DNA of 64,000 bases from contig NZ_BJDJ01000006.1 in assembly GCF_005405085.1 (NCBI RefSeq), positions 1-64,000 on the forward strand. The letters run 5' to 3'. The DNA comes from Lactiplantibacillus daowaiensis (GTDB lineage Bacteria > Bacillota > Bacilli > Lactobacillales > Lactobacillaceae). The notes beneath the pieces are model-generated. The model ran no database searches, was not told where the DNA came from, and saw nothing but the letters and a program-made list of their open reading frames with translations. Position 1 is the stretch's first letter; each line of letters starts with the position of its first letter. The translations under genes and the position numbers were made by a program. This document shows, piece by piece, positions 35,833-45,363 of the stretch.

Positions 35833-35871
35833 AAAAGTGGTCGCTGACAAATTTGTCAGCGGCCACTTTTT
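35833..35871. terminator. Bidirectional terminator
   Basis: A hairpin of about 18 bp built from AAAAGTGGTCGCTGAC and GTCAGCGGCCACTTTT around AAATTT, between convergent genes. Confidence 0.9.
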
Positions 35872-36699
35872 TTACAATTGACTATAGTGATGCATGTATT
35901 TCGGAATTTCGGCACTGATTTGATGCGGCAAGACCACGTAGCGGGTTTGTGCTAAGTCATCAGCAATCGCACTGTGTAGATAGACGGCACTTAAAATGGC
36001 GTGGTTAAAATCAGCAAATTGGGCTAAAAAGCCACCAACCATTCCAGCTAACGTATCACCCATCCCACCAGTTGCCATTGCGGGGGACCCACCGGGATTG
36101 CGCCAAGCTTGCGTACCAGCGTAAATCGTGGTGCGATGGGCTTTGACAACGGCCGTTACGTGTAAGCGTTGTGCTGCAACTTGGTTGGCAGCTGGGGTTT
36201 GATCAGCAATTTTTAGCCCACTTAGGCGTTGCCACTCCATTTGATGGGGCGTCACGACGATGGGACTAGCGGGTAACGGTTGGGGATTAGCGGCTAGTAA
36301 GGTTAAAGCAGAGCCATCTAATACCAATCGTTGTTGGACGGTCACATGAGTCAAAACCGTGGTTAAAACGGTTTCGGCACCAGGTTCAGTCCCCAAACCC
36401 GGGCCAATGACAATGACGTCCATACCTTTTAATAAGGCCAGTAGCTGTGGCGTGTTTTGATAATCCATGACCATTGCCTCTGGTAATTGGGCATGGAGGC
36501 TGGTGAAGTTGCTAGGATCAGTCGCCACTGTGACTAAGCCGGCGCCACTGTATGTTGCTGCGGTGGCAGCCATGATGATGGCCCCACCAAAATTTTGATT
36601 GCCGCCGATGAGCATGATGCGGCCGTAAGTTCCCTTATAAGAATCAGCGGGCCGTTTGATAATGGTTTGTTTGACTAAGTCAGTCGTGATAGTTTGCAT
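35872..36699 (-). CDS. nnrD: ADP-dependent NAD(P)H-hydrate dehydratase
   Basis: 275 aa. A ribokinase-like fold enzyme that repairs hydrated NAD(P)H. Signatures are YGRIMLIGGNQNFGGAIIMA, VIGPGLGTEPG, the VVTPHQMEWQRL block and the nucleotide-binding GSPAMATGGMGDTLAGMVGG. The epimerase half (NnrE) fused in some species is absent, so this is the stand-alone dehydratase. It is transcribed alone, opposite to rsuA. Confidence 0.93.
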   Translation of the reverse strand: MQTITTDLVKQTIIKRPADSYKGTYGRIMLIGGNQNFGGAIIMAATAATYSGAGLVTVATDPSNFTSLHAQLPEAMVMDYQNTPQLLALLKGMDVIVIGPGLGTEPGAETVLTTVLTHVTVQQRLVLDGSALTLLAANPQPLPASPIVVTPHQMEWQRLSGLKIADQTPAANQVAAQRLHVTAVVKAHRTTIYAGTQAWRNPGGSPAMATGGMGDTLAGMVGGFLAQFADFNHAILSAVYLHSAIADDLAQTRYVVLPHQISAEIPKYMHHYSQL

Positions 36700-36824
36700 A
36701 AGTCGCCCTACTTTCTCGATTACAAGTTTAGTATAGCAGACCTGATAGCGGTTGCTTCAAATTATTAACTTTGCGTCACCTATGATAAAATTAAAGTAAT
36801 AATAGAATTGGGAGGAACCAAAAG

Positions 36825-38228
36825 ATGACAATTGATTGGTCAGCAGAAGCAGCTAAACATAAGGATGATTATTTAGCTGATTTAACCACCATGTTACGGG
36901 TACCAAGTTTTCGCGATGATAGTAAGGCAACAGATGATGCGCCTTTAGGACCAGGTCCTAAAGAAGCCCTAGTGACGTTTTTAGACATTGCCAAACGCGA
37001 TGGCTTTAAGACTAAGAATATTGATAACTTAGTTGGTTATGCTGAATATGGTGAAGGCGATGAAACCTTGGCTGTTTTGGCCCATGTGGATGAAATGCCA
37101 GCTGGTAATGGTTGGGATACAGATCCATTTGAACCAACGATCAAAGATGGTAAGTTGTATGCGCGGGGCGCTTCAGATGACAAGGGCCCTGGGATGGCCG
37201 CTTATTATGGCTTGAAGATGGTCAAAGAACTTGGCTTGACCTTAAACAAGAAGGTCCGGTTTATTGTTGGGACTGATGAAGAAAGCAATTGGACTGGGAT
37301 GAAACGGTACTTTGAAGTTGAACCAGCACCAACGTTAGGTTTTTCACCAGATGCTGAATTCCCATTGATCAATGGTGAAAAGGGGAATGTGAGCTTACAA
37401 GTCCACTTTGGTAACACGGATACCGGCGATTATAACTTGGTTTCATTTGATTCCGGGTTGCGGGAAAATATGGTGCCACGTGAAGCGGTTGCCATTGTCT
37501 CAACAGATGATAATGAACAATTAGCGGCTGACTTTACGGCTTACTTGGACGAACAACCCGTTATTGGTGAATTGACGGTTGTCCCTGAAGGGGTACGCTT
37601 GGAAGTTATCGGTAAGGCCGCTCATGGGATGGAACCACGCAACGGGATCAATGCCGGGACCTATTTGGCAACCTTCTTGAACCGTTATGCGTTTGCTGGC
37701 GATGCACAACACTTTATCGCGTTTATTGCCGACAAATTGCATGATGATTCACGGGTCAACCAATTAGGCTTAGCCTTTACCGATGATGTGATGGGTGACT
37801 TGACGATGAATGTCGGGTTACTCCATTTTGACCATCAAAATGGTGGCGATTTGACCTTAAACTTCCGTTATCCAAAAGGGATTGAACCTGAAACCTTAAC
37901 TAAGGGTGTGATGGCACAATTACCAACTGGGGCAACGGTCAGTCAAGGGAGTTTCATGGTGCCACATTATGTTGATCCAGAAGATCCAATTGTCAAAGAC
38001 TTAATGGATGTTTATCGTCGGCAAACTGGCGATACTGACTCACAACCTGAAATCGTGGGTGGTGGGACTTACGGTCGGATGATGAAGCGTGGGGTTGCCT
38101 TTGGGGCCTTATTCCCACATACTGAAGACACCATGCACCAAGCAAACGAATTCCAACCAGTAGATGACTTGATGGCTGCTATGGCGATCTATGGTGAATC
38201 CATTGCAGTACTCGCAACTGACAAGTAA
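36825..38228 (+). CDS. pepV: Dipeptidase PepV
   Basis: 467 aa with GGGAGGAA before the ATG. An M20-family dizinc dipeptidase acting in the cytoplasm on dipeptides. Metal ligands are visible in LAVLAHVDEMPAGNGW (His, Asp), GASDDKGPGMAAYYGLK (bridging Asp), GTDEESNWTGM (catalytic Glu-Glu) and the late LFPHTEDTMHQANE (His). The middle lid region with GKAAHGMEPRNGINAGTYLA is complete. Length matches PepV of lactobacilli. It is followed 23 nt later by uspA. Confidence 0.95.
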   Translation: MTIDWSAEAAKHKDDYLADLTTMLRVPSFRDDSKATDDAPLGPGPKEALVTFLDIAKRDGFKTKNIDNLVGYAEYGEGDETLAVLAHVDEMPAGNGWDTDPFEPTIKDGKLYARGASDDKGPGMAAYYGLKMVKELGLTLNKKVRFIVGTDEESNWTGMKRYFEVEPAPTLGFSPDAEFPLINGEKGNVSLQVHFGNTDTGDYNLVSFDSGLRENMVPREAVAIVSTDDNEQLAADFTAYLDEQPVIGELTVVPEGVRLEVIGKAAHGMEPRNGINAGTYLATFLNRYAFAGDAQHFIAFIADKLHDDSRVNQLGLAFTDDVMGDLTMNVGLLHFDHQNGGDLTLNFRYPKGIEPETLTKGVMAQLPTGATVSQGSFMVPHYVDPEDPIVKDLMDVYRRQTGDTDSQPEIVGGGTYGRMMKRGVAFGALFPHTEDTMHQANEFQPVDDLMAAMAIYGESIAVLATDK

Positions 38229-38251
38229 AACCTTTTAAGGAGGGAATTGCC

Positions 38252-38758
38252 ATGACTAATTACCAAAAGATTCTCGTCGGCGTCGATACTTCCCCGCAAT
38301 CACAATTGGCTTTAAATAAGGCGATTGCGATTGCCCGTCAAAACCAAGCTGCTTTAGATATTGTGACGATTATTAACACGGAAAAGTTTATCGGTATTAC
38401 ACAAGGACCCATGGGATTTGGTGCGGCAACTCCACAACTCTTAAATGATTTAACAACGGAATTAAAAGCGAACTTAGCGAAGGCCCGGCAAACAGCCGTT
38501 GACGCTGGTGTCAGTGACGTCCAGGTGCATTTACACTCTGGCAACTCTAAACTGCTACTGGCGACTGAACTACCGGCTTTGTATGGGACAGATTTGATCA
38601 TTGTTGGTGCGACTGGCTTGAATGCAGTTGCCCGGATCTTGATTGGTTCTAACGCTGCCTATGTGATGCGTAAAGCAACTTGTGATACGTTAATTGTACG
38701 GACGGATTTGGCCCAGCAAACAGTAGACCAGCCTAAGCGTAGTACGCGTAAAGTATAG
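38252..38758 (+). CDS. Universal stress protein (UspA family)
   Basis: 168 aa with AAGGAGGG upstream. A single Usp domain: ILVGVDTSPQSQLALNKA at the start, a VDIGAT-like IIVGATGLNAVARILIGSNAAYVMRKA containing the G-x2-G-x9-G-S ATP-binding pattern, and a short basic tail. Probably a cytoplasmic stress or nucleotide-binding protein cotranscribed with pepV. Its partner is unknown. Confidence 0.92.
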   Translation: MTNYQKILVGVDTSPQSQLALNKAIAIARQNQAALDIVTIINTEKFIGITQGPMGFGAATPQLLNDLTTELKANLAKARQTAVDAGVSDVQVHLHSGNSKLLLATELPALYGTDLIIVGATGLNAVARILIGSNAAYVMRKATCDTLIVRTDLAQQTVDQPKRSTRKV

Positions 38759-38770
38759 TAGTCTTTTTTG

Positions 38771-38815
38771 AAGCTCGATTGACTAGGAAAGCCTAGTTGA
38801 TCGGGCTTTTTATAT
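38771..38815 (+). terminator. Terminator after the universal stress gene
   Basis: AAGCTCGATTGACTAGG and CCTAGTTGATCGGGCTT arms around AAAG, followed by TTTTAT. Confidence 0.85.
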
Positions 38816-38850
38816 GTCTTTCTGAAAATAAAATGGTGATTTGCAATCAT

Positions 38851-38889
38851 TTTACATAACTCATACGTAATCTTTACATCATAACGATG
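38851..38889 (+). promoter_or_regulatory. Candidate Pho box upstream of the ugp operon
   Basis: TTTACA at 38851 and 38873 lie exactly 22 bp apart, with a related CATACG at 38862, giving 11-bp phased direct repeats of the TTnACA kind bound by PhoP. They lie about 100 bp before the ugp start. Glycerol-phosphate uptake is a usual phosphate-starvation function. Confidence 0.5.
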
Positions 38890-38973
38890 TTTTCGAAACG
38901 TTCATCTGGCATGCTTTAAGTAGTGATTGGTAAGTTCAAATCACAAATAAATGACATGAGGGAGTCAGCCTTT

Positions 38974-40083
38974 ATGGGAATTGAATTGCAAGGTATCACT
39001 AAGTCGTATGGACATGATACACAGCCAGTTTTAAGTGCGGTTAATGCTGAGATTCAAGATGGTGAATTATTTGTGATTGTCGGGCCATCAGGTTGCGGCA
39101 AGAGTACATTATTGCGCATGATTGCGGGGATTATCCCAATATCTGACGGTATATTGAAGATCAATGGTCAGATTATGAATGGGGTCCCACCGAAAGACCG
39201 GAATTTATCGATGGTCTTTCAGAGCTATGCACTCTATCCCTTTTTAAATGTTGCTGACAACGTGGCCTTTGGCTTAAAAGCCCGTAAAATGGCGCCGGCT
39301 GAAATTGAGCAGCGGGTAACTGAAGCGCTGACAATGGTTAATCTGACGGAATATCGTGACCGCAAACCACGTGAACTTTCCGGTGGTCAACGACAACGGG
39401 TGGCCTTAGCACGCGCCATTGCGAGTGATTCTAAGATCTGTTTAATGGATGAACCGTTATCTAACTTGGATGCGCAATTACGCGTGCGGATGCGGGCTGA
39501 AATTTGTGAGCTTCAACGGCAACTTAATTTAACTTTGATTTATGTCACTCATGACCAGACTGAAGCGATGACCATGGCGGATCACGTCATGGTGTTAAAT
39601 GACCAACATGTGCAACAAATCGATACACCATTGGCCATTTATAATCATCCGGCCAATCATTTTGTTGCCCAATTCTTTGGCACCCCCCAGATTAACTTGT
39701 TATCGGCAATGACCTCGGGAACCGCTGCGTCAGCACAATTAGTTATTGATGACGACTTAGAAATTGAATTAGATCAGCCATTAGCTGCCGGACGGTATAC
39801 AGTTGGTATTCGGCCGAATGAGTTGCAGTTGACCTCGGTCGCTGATCAGGCCGGTAATGCCACGGTGATTAACGTTGAAGCTTTAGGTGATCAAACAATT
39901 ATTGAGGCAATTTTAGATAATGATGTGGAAGTTCGGGTGGTTGCAGCTGGCCAAATGCAAGTGGCCCTTGATCAACGCGTGACGATTACCGCGTTAGGCC
40001 CCGCATTTGTTTTTGGAACCGATGACACGTTGATTGCAGAACAAAGGGGGGCTAAAGATGCTCGAGTCGCTACCGTCAACTAA
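38974..40083 (+). CDS. ugpC: Ugp-type ABC transporter ATP-binding protein
   Basis: 369 aa from the ATG at 38974, 9 nt after GAGGGAG. Walker A GPSGCGKST, signature LSGGQRQRVAL, Walker B ICLMDEPLSNLDA and the switch His in YVTHDQTEAMTMA are intact. The C-terminal third is the TOBE/OB regulatory domain of the MalK/UgpC/MsmK group. It energises uptake of glycerol-3-phosphate or glycerophosphodiesters with the three following proteins. The end overlaps ugpA by 26 nt. Confidence 0.92.
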   Translation: MGIELQGITKSYGHDTQPVLSAVNAEIQDGELFVIVGPSGCGKSTLLRMIAGIIPISDGILKINGQIMNGVPPKDRNLSMVFQSYALYPFLNVADNVAFGLKARKMAPAEIEQRVTEALTMVNLTEYRDRKPRELSGGQRQRVALARAIASDSKICLMDEPLSNLDAQLRVRMRAEICELQRQLNLTLIYVTHDQTEAMTMADHVMVLNDQHVQQIDTPLAIYNHPANHFVAQFFGTPQINLLSAMTSGTAASAQLVIDDDLEIELDQPLAAGRYTVGIRPNELQLTSVADQAGNATVINVEALGDQTIIEAILDNDVEVRVVAAGQMQVALDQRVTITALGPAFVFGTDDTLIAEQRGAKDARVATVN

Positions 40084-41023
40084 ACCGCAACAACCAACAA
40101 ATCATCATCCTTTTACCAAACAGTCGACGACAACTAAGGTGGCTAGTTTTGAGTTACGAAAGAATGATAAGTATTATGCCTGGTTGTTCTTAGGACCATC
40201 GTTGTTACTATTAGGCGTGTTTGTCTTTTATCCGATGTTGCGCACCTTCTATTTGAGTTTGTTTTTAACGAATAATTTTGGTCAACCGACCGTCTTCGTC
40301 GGTGTACAAAATTATCTTAATTTACTGAAATCAGCCCCGTATTTGGCGAGTTTAAGAGCGACGGTGACGTATGTGGTGGGTGTCGCTGTTTTAACCTTAG
40401 TTTTGGGATTATTACTCGCGGCAATGGCGAATCAAAAGTTACGAGGAATTGGCTTTTTTCGCACGATCTTTACTGCGACAATGGGTGTTTCGGTGTCGGT
40501 CTCAGCTATTTTCTGGTTGTTTATGTTTAATCCCACGACCGGTGTATTAAATCAAATCGTTATGTTCTTTGGCGGTCAGCCGATTGCTTGGTTGACGAAA
40601 CCAGGTTGGGCGATGGTCGCCGTGATCGTCACCAGTGTTTGGATGCATCTAGGCTTTACCTTTTTACTTTTCTTTGGGGCCTTACAATCGGTGCCTAAAA
40701 GCTTGTATGATGCGGCTGATGTTGGTGGTGCGTCAGCATGGTATCAATTTTGGCATATTACGTTGCCAATGATTTCACCGACCATGTTTTTTGTGGGGGT
40801 CGTGACGTTGATCTCAGCTTTTAAGAGTTTTGGTCTGATTGACTTGATGACGGCGGGTGGTCCAACTGATGCTACTAATTTATTGGTTTATCGTATTTAT
40901 AAAGACGCTTTTATGAACGGTAATTATGCCCAAGCTAGTACTGAATCAATTATTTTAGCCGTTATTATTGCCGTCATTACCTTAGTGCAATTTAAACTAC
41001 TAGCGAAACGGGTGACTTACTAA
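40058..41023 (+). CDS. ugpA: Ugp-type ABC transporter permease A
   Basis: 321 aa from the ATG at 40058, 6 nt after a GGGGGG ribosome site within the ugpC end. Six hydrophobic segments follow an extended N-terminal cytoplasmic tail of about 48 residues rich in Pro, Gln and Thr. The EAA loop is ALQSVPKSLYDAADVGGASAWYQFWHITLPMISP. It is one half of the membrane channel; its last base is shared with ugpE. Confidence 0.92.
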   Translation: MLESLPSTKPQQPTNHHPFTKQSTTTKVASFELRKNDKYYAWLFLGPSLLLLGVFVFYPMLRTFYLSLFLTNNFGQPTVFVGVQNYLNLLKSAPYLASLRATVTYVVGVAVLTLVLGLLLAAMANQKLRGIGFFRTIFTATMGVSVSVSAIFWLFMFNPTTGVLNQIVMFFGGQPIAWLTKPGWAMVAVIVTSVWMHLGFTFLLFFGALQSVPKSLYDAADVGGASAWYQFWHITLPMISPTMFFVGVVTLISAFKSFGLIDLMTAGGPTDATNLLVYRIYKDAFMNGNYAQASTESIILAVIIAVITLVQFKLLAKRVTY

Positions 41024-41868
41024 TGGAAAATGTCTCTGTACAACAAGCACAACGACAACGGCGGTTGGGGAACAGCCTGAAGTATTTTGGATTGGTGTTG
41101 TTGGCACTGATCGTGATTTTCCCCTTTGTTTTGGGCCTATGGACGAGTTTTCTCCCATCGATGGATATCGCTAAGGGATCATATTGGAGTACTCACTTGT
41201 CGCTGAATAATTACGTTGCAGCCTTTACCAAAACCAAGATTTTGCGTTATTTATTTAATAGTCTAGTCATCTCAACTTTAGTCATGATTGCGCATGTCTT
41301 TTTCTGCTCGTTAGCTGCATATGCGTTTGTCTTTTTAAAATTTAAATATCGCGATGCACTGTTCTATATTGTCTTGGCCACAATGATGCTACCGTTTGAA
41401 GCGGAAGTGATTCCTAACTTCACAACCGTTAGACAACTAGGGTTGCTCAATCATTATGCGGTCATGATCATCCCATTTTTGACATCAGCATTTGGCATCT
41501 TCATGCTGCGCCAAGCCTTTTTACAAATTCCGGCGGATTTAAAAGCGGCCGCTGATGTGGAAGGTCTTAGTCATTGGCAATTTTATTGGCAAGTCACGTT
41601 GCCATACAGCAAGATTAGTTTGGTCACGCTAGCGGCCTATAGTTTTCTAGGTAGTTGGAATCAATATTTGTGGCCGATGTTAACAACATTTAGTGATCAT
41701 TTACGTCCCGTACAAGATGGGTTACGTCAGTTACAGTCAGAAGAAACTTTCAATGATTGGGGGATGATTCAAGCTAGTGCGGCGATTGTTGTGGTGCCGA
41801 CTTTAATCGTCTTATTGATCGGTCAACACTACTTCAAATCAGGATTGAATGCGGGGGCTGTCAAATGA
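41023..41868 (+). CDS. ugpE: Ugp-type ABC transporter permease E
   Basis: 281 aa. Six hydrophobic segments and an EAA loop LQIPADLKAAADVEGLSHWQFYWQVTLPYSK. ATG overlaps the ugpA stop and the gene end overlaps ugpB (ATGA), showing translational coupling. It is the second membrane half of the importer. Confidence 0.92.
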   Translation: MENVSVQQAQRQRRLGNSLKYFGLVLLALIVIFPFVLGLWTSFLPSMDIAKGSYWSTHLSLNNYVAAFTKTKILRYLFNSLVISTLVMIAHVFFCSLAAYAFVFLKFKYRDALFYIVLATMMLPFEAEVIPNFTTVRQLGLLNHYAVMIIPFLTSAFGIFMLRQAFLQIPADLKAAADVEGLSHWQFYWQVTLPYSKISLVTLAAYSFLGSWNQYLWPMLTTFSDHLRPVQDGLRQLQSEETFNDWGMIQASAAIVVVPTLIVLLIGQHYFKSGLNAGAVK

Positions 41869-43217
41869 AAGCTGTCCAAAATCTCTTTAAAACCTATTGG
41901 CAAGTGCTTGGTGTTGTTGGGTTAGTCATTATTGGCTTTAGTATTTTCGGTTACGCTCGGACTCAAGTGCAAGCCGCTTCTAGTCGAATTAAAGTGGTCT
42001 TTTGGCATGAGATGAAGGGACCAGGTCAGCAACAGTTGAACGAATTCATTGCAGCGTTTAACAAGTCGCAGTCGAAGTATGAAGTGGTACCACAATTTCA
42101 AGGCAGTTATAACGCTGTGATTCAAAAGGTGATGAATACGCATGGGACTTCCGCGTCGCCGGCTGTTTTTCAGTCTATGGATATCTCGACGAGCCAAATG
42201 TATCATAGTGGCTACACGGTACCGGTCCAAAAGTTTATTGACCGTGACCATTATGATATTGATCAAATTGCATCAGTCGCGCGTGGCGTGGCAACTCGAA
42301 ATGGCAAATTGTTGGCGATGCCATTCAACACCTCACAAACCACGTTGTTTTACAATGCTGGACTATTTAAGAAATACGGTATCAAACCATTACCGGTTAG
42401 CCCAAGTTATAGTGATATTTCCCGGGTTTCACAGCAGTTATATCAAAAGTCTAACCATCAAATAAAGGGCATGAGTGTCGAAGCATATTCTTGGTTATTT
42501 GAACAATTTTTATCGAATGCCAATGAAGAATTTGCCAACCAACACGATGGGCATACTGGTATTTCAACGAAAGTTAACTTTACCGGGCCAGTCGCACTTG
42601 AATCAATGAAGTGGTTACAGGGGCGGGCTAAAGCTGGTGATCTGATGAATTATGGTGATGCCAAGAATGAAACGGCGGCCTTTTTATCCGGTAAATTAGG
42701 GTTGTTTATGCAGTCATCTGCCGATACGAGTTTATTGATTAAAGGACTTGGGAAAAATCTCGGTGTGACCTATTATCCCCACCCAGATGGTGTGAAACCA
42801 AATGGTATCTCGGTCGGTGGGGCGTCATTGTGGATCGCCAATGATAAATCGGCCGCCGTTCAGGAAGGGGCCTGGGAATTCACCAAGTTTTTAGTAAATG
42901 CGCAAAATCAAGCCAAATGGGAAAAAGCAACGGGCTACTTGGCGATTAATACGCATTCAGCCAAAGAACCCGTGCTGAAAAAATTATATGCGCAATACCC
43001 CATGACGAAAGTACCGGGTGATCAACTACGCAGTGCTCAGGCTAATTATACGAACTCGGGTATTTTTATCGATGGCGTGATTGCGGCGCGAGCCTTGATT
43101 GAAAATGCGATGCAGCAAATTTATGCGGGTAAAGATGTCTATCAATCATTGAAAACGGCTGAAAATTCTTACAATAAAGTGTTAAAATCAACTAACCGGG
43201 CCAATGGTCGCGGATAA
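41865..43217 (+). CDS. ugpB: Glycerol-3-phosphate-type ABC substrate-binding protein
   Basis: 450 aa. A family 1 extracellular solute-binding protein: VVFWHEMKGPGQQQLNEFI after the signal, and the GISVGGASLWIANDKS and GAWEFTKFL blocks typical of UgpB. The N-terminus has one hydrophobic segment (residues 14-30) followed by TQVQAASS; no Cys lipobox is present, unlike most Gram-positive binding proteins. It may stay attached by an uncleaved anchor or be cleaved and lost or bound. UgpB binds glycerol-3-phosphate or glycerophosphocholine; the choice cannot be made here. Confidence 0.9.
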   Translation: MKAVQNLFKTYWQVLGVVGLVIIGFSIFGYARTQVQAASSRIKVVFWHEMKGPGQQQLNEFIAAFNKSQSKYEVVPQFQGSYNAVIQKVMNTHGTSASPAVFQSMDISTSQMYHSGYTVPVQKFIDRDHYDIDQIASVARGVATRNGKLLAMPFNTSQTTLFYNAGLFKKYGIKPLPVSPSYSDISRVSQQLYQKSNHQIKGMSVEAYSWLFEQFLSNANEEFANQHDGHTGISTKVNFTGPVALESMKWLQGRAKAGDLMNYGDAKNETAAFLSGKLGLFMQSSADTSLLIKGLGKNLGVTYYPHPDGVKPNGISVGGASLWIANDKSAAVQEGAWEFTKFLVNAQNQAKWEKATGYLAINTHSAKEPVLKKLYAQYPMTKVPGDQLRSAQANYTNSGIFIDGVIAARALIENAMQQIYAGKDVYQSLKTAENSYNKVLKSTNRANGRG

Positions 43218-43237
43218 GCGGAAAGAGTTGAAATGAG

Positions 43238-43924
43238 ATGACTAGTAAATCATTAATCTATGGTCACCGCGGAGTGCCAGTAAAGTTTCCAGAAAATTCA
43301 TTAGCAGGCTTCGCGTATGCGATTAGTCAACATATTGATGGCTTAGAGTTTGATGTACACTTAACAAAGGATCATATTCCAGTGATCATGCATGATGAAA
43401 AGATTAACCGGACTACTGATGGGATGGGGGCCATTGCGGATTATACGTTTGCTGAAATTCGGCAATTCACATTAGCTAATGGCGAACCAGTGCCATCATT
43501 AGCGGAATTTTTAGAATTGGTCAGTGGTGAACCAGTCCATCTGAATCTGGAATTTAAGACGGATAAGCACTACTATCAAGGCATTGAACGTATTGTTCTA
43601 GGCATGATTCGTCAAACCGACTTGGTTTATCCAGTAGTTTTTTCGTCATTTAATTTAAAGAGTTTGCAACGTGGGCATGACCTAGACCCAACCCAGAAAT
43701 ATGCGTTCTTGTCATCGGCTAGAATTGGTGATCCCGAGGGCTTTGCAGCGACGGAACATTTGGAAGGCTTACATTTGGAGCATTATCAAACCATGCACCA
43801 TGTGGCCGAACGAGTTTGGACCGTGGATGATCCTGATGAATTGCGACAGTTGTTTGATAAACAAGTGAGTGCCGTGATTACCGATAACTTTGAATTGGCG
43901 CGCGATGTCCGCGCTGCTGTTTAA
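43238..43924 (+). CDS. ugpQ: Cytoplasmic glycerophosphodiester phosphodiesterase
   Basis: 228 aa. A compact GDPD barrel: YGHRGVPVKFPENSLAGF (His-Arg, Glu-Asn), LEFDVHLTKDHIPVIMHDEKI (E-x-D, His) and LNLEFKTDK. There is no signal peptide, so it acts inside, cleaving imported glycerophosphodiesters to glycerol-3-phosphate. It is the fifth gene of the ugp operon, 20 nt after ugpB, and this linkage favours diester import by the transporter. Confidence 0.93.
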   Translation: MTSKSLIYGHRGVPVKFPENSLAGFAYAISQHIDGLEFDVHLTKDHIPVIMHDEKINRTTDGMGAIADYTFAEIRQFTLANGEPVPSLAEFLELVSGEPVHLNLEFKTDKHYYQGIERIVLGMIRQTDLVYPVVFSSFNLKSLQRGHDLDPTQKYAFLSSARIGDPEGFAATEHLEGLHLEHYQTMHHVAERVWTVDDPDELRQLFDKQVSAVITDNFELARDVRAAV

Positions 43925-43936
43925 AACTTGCCAGAC

Positions 43937-43979
43937 AAAAAGCGACACTACCAAATGAAATCGGTAGTGTCGCTTTTTA
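43937..43979. terminator. Bidirectional terminator after the ugp operon
   Basis: AAAAAGCGACACTACC and GGTAGTGTCGCTTTTT form a 16-bp stem between convergent genes. Confidence 0.92.
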
Positions 43980-43980
43980 A

Positions 43981-44631
43981 TTAGTCAACGTTCGCGGGTT
44001 TGCGAATCTTAGCCAATTCAGCATCAATTTGAGCCAAAACAGCTTGTTGATTTTCAACTTTTTCTAAGTCGTAGTGTTGCAAGTCAATCTTCATCTTAGG
44101 ACTAGCGTCGTATTCATCGAACCACTTCCGATAAGCGGTCCACATCTTGTAGTAATAAGATTCCAATTCGGGATTGTTATCGAATTGTTCGTAGTCACGA
44201 CCACGTTTTTTGATCCGATATAAAATCGTGTCAAAATCAGTTTCAGAATAAACCATCAAATCAGGCGCCTTTTTAGGCAATTCGGTTAATTCAGTCATCA
44301 TGTTATCGAGCAATTGAAGATAAACCTTCAATTCCGTATCCGAAATATTACCTTCGGCGTTGTTTTCCTTAGTGAAGAGGGCATCTTCATAAATTGAACG
44401 GTCGAGGACGTTGTTGTCATCGGCCAATGCCTTCTTGATCATTGCAAAACGTTTGTTAAGGAAATAGATTTGTAATAGGAAACCATAGTTTTTGGGATCC
44501 GAGTAGTATAACGGCAATACTGGATTGTCGCCAACGGGTTCATAAAAAGCCTTAGTTCCAAGGTGATCGGCGATTAAACCAGTTAACGTAGTTTTACCGA
44601 CCCCAATCATTCCTGCTGTTATTATCACCAT
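43981..44631 (-). CDS. Deoxynucleoside kinase
   Basis: 216 aa. P-loop GMIGVGKTT at residues 7-15, the substrate-binding EPVGDNPVLPLYYSDP and the DRSIYEDALF (D-R-S) motif identify the dCK/dGK family of Firmicutes. Lactobacilli use such enzymes for deoxyadenosine and deoxyguanosine salvage. Only one gene is present here, while some species carry a tandem pair. AGAGGGGC precedes the ATG. Confidence 0.93.
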   Translation of the reverse strand: MVIITAGMIGVGKTTLTGLIADHLGTKAFYEPVGDNPVLPLYYSDPKNYGFLLQIYFLNKRFAMIKKALADDNNVLDRSIYEDALFTKENNAEGNISDTELKVYLQLLDNMMTELTELPKKAPDLMVYSETDFDTILYRIKKRGRDYEQFDNNPELESYYYKMWTAYRKWFDEYDASPKMKIDLQHYDLEKVENQQAVLAQIDAELAKIRKPANVD

Positions 44632-44730
44632 GATAGCCCCTCTTTATAGAAAATTGCACAATATATTGTATCAAAAAAAGAGGCACAATACTATATAGAC
44701 TTTTGATAGAAACTTTGCTTAGGCCTAGTT

Positions 44731-45114
44731 TTACTGCTTTTTAGCTTGTTCTTTTAATAAATCACGAATTTCACTTAAATATTGTTCTGATTGATCTGGT
44801 TCAGGTGCTTCTTCAACTTCAGGCTCAGTACGCACGACTTTATTAATCGCTTTGACGATCAGGAACACAACAATCGCGATAATAAAGAAGTTAATGACCG
44901 AGTTTAAAAAAGCCCCATACTTAAAGGTCGCTTCACCAATCGTCACTTTTAAGTTAGACAAATCAATGCGACCTAGAAAAATCCCGATTAGCGGATTAAT
45001 TAAATTATTTGTCAGTGATTTGACGATACCAGTAAAGGCGGATCCAATAATAACCCCGACGGCCAGGTCAATCACGTTGCCCCGCGCAATAAACGCTTTA
45101 AATTCTTCAATCAT
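44731..45114 (-). CDS. mscL: Large-conductance mechanosensitive channel
   Basis: 127 aa. [31 protein letters not shown] is the MscL start with its gating helix (N-terminal amphipath then Gly-rich TM1). TM2 is [18 protein letters not shown], followed by a charged C-terminal helix with [20 protein letters not shown]. It releases solutes on hypo-osmotic shock. GAAGGGAG lies upstream of the ATG. It is transcribed alone. Confidence 0.95.
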   Translation of the reverse strand: MIEEFKAFIARGNVIDLAVGVIIGSAFTGIVKSLTNNLINPLIGIFLGRIDLSNLKVTIGEATFKYGAFLNSVINFFIIAIVVFLIVKAINKVVRTEPEVEEAPEPDQSEQYLSEIRDLLKEQAKKQ

Positions 45115-45305
45115 AATGTGTGTACTCCCTTCAAATTGGTCTTAACCAGCATATCAGAGATACCAGCTAGTCACAATTGAAACGCATGGTTTTTTTGCGG
45201 TTAGGATAAGTTTGAAACTAATTTTATTGATTGATGCTGAAACGCGATTACTGCAATTGTGGTGTTACTTGGATAGTTACTGTTCTTTAGAATGGCAGAC
45301 TAAAA

Positions 45306-45347
45306 AATCCTGAGAACAGCAAACTGTTGTGCGCTCAGAATTTCTAA
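45306..45347 (-). terminator. Terminator of the frameshifted ClbS-like gene
   Basis: On the minus strand TTCTGAG..ACAG and CTGTTCTCAG form a stem followed by GATTTTTT, about 15 nt past the stop of the 45364 frame. Confidence 0.55.
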
Positions 45348-45363
45348 TGTTGTTACTGAATCG

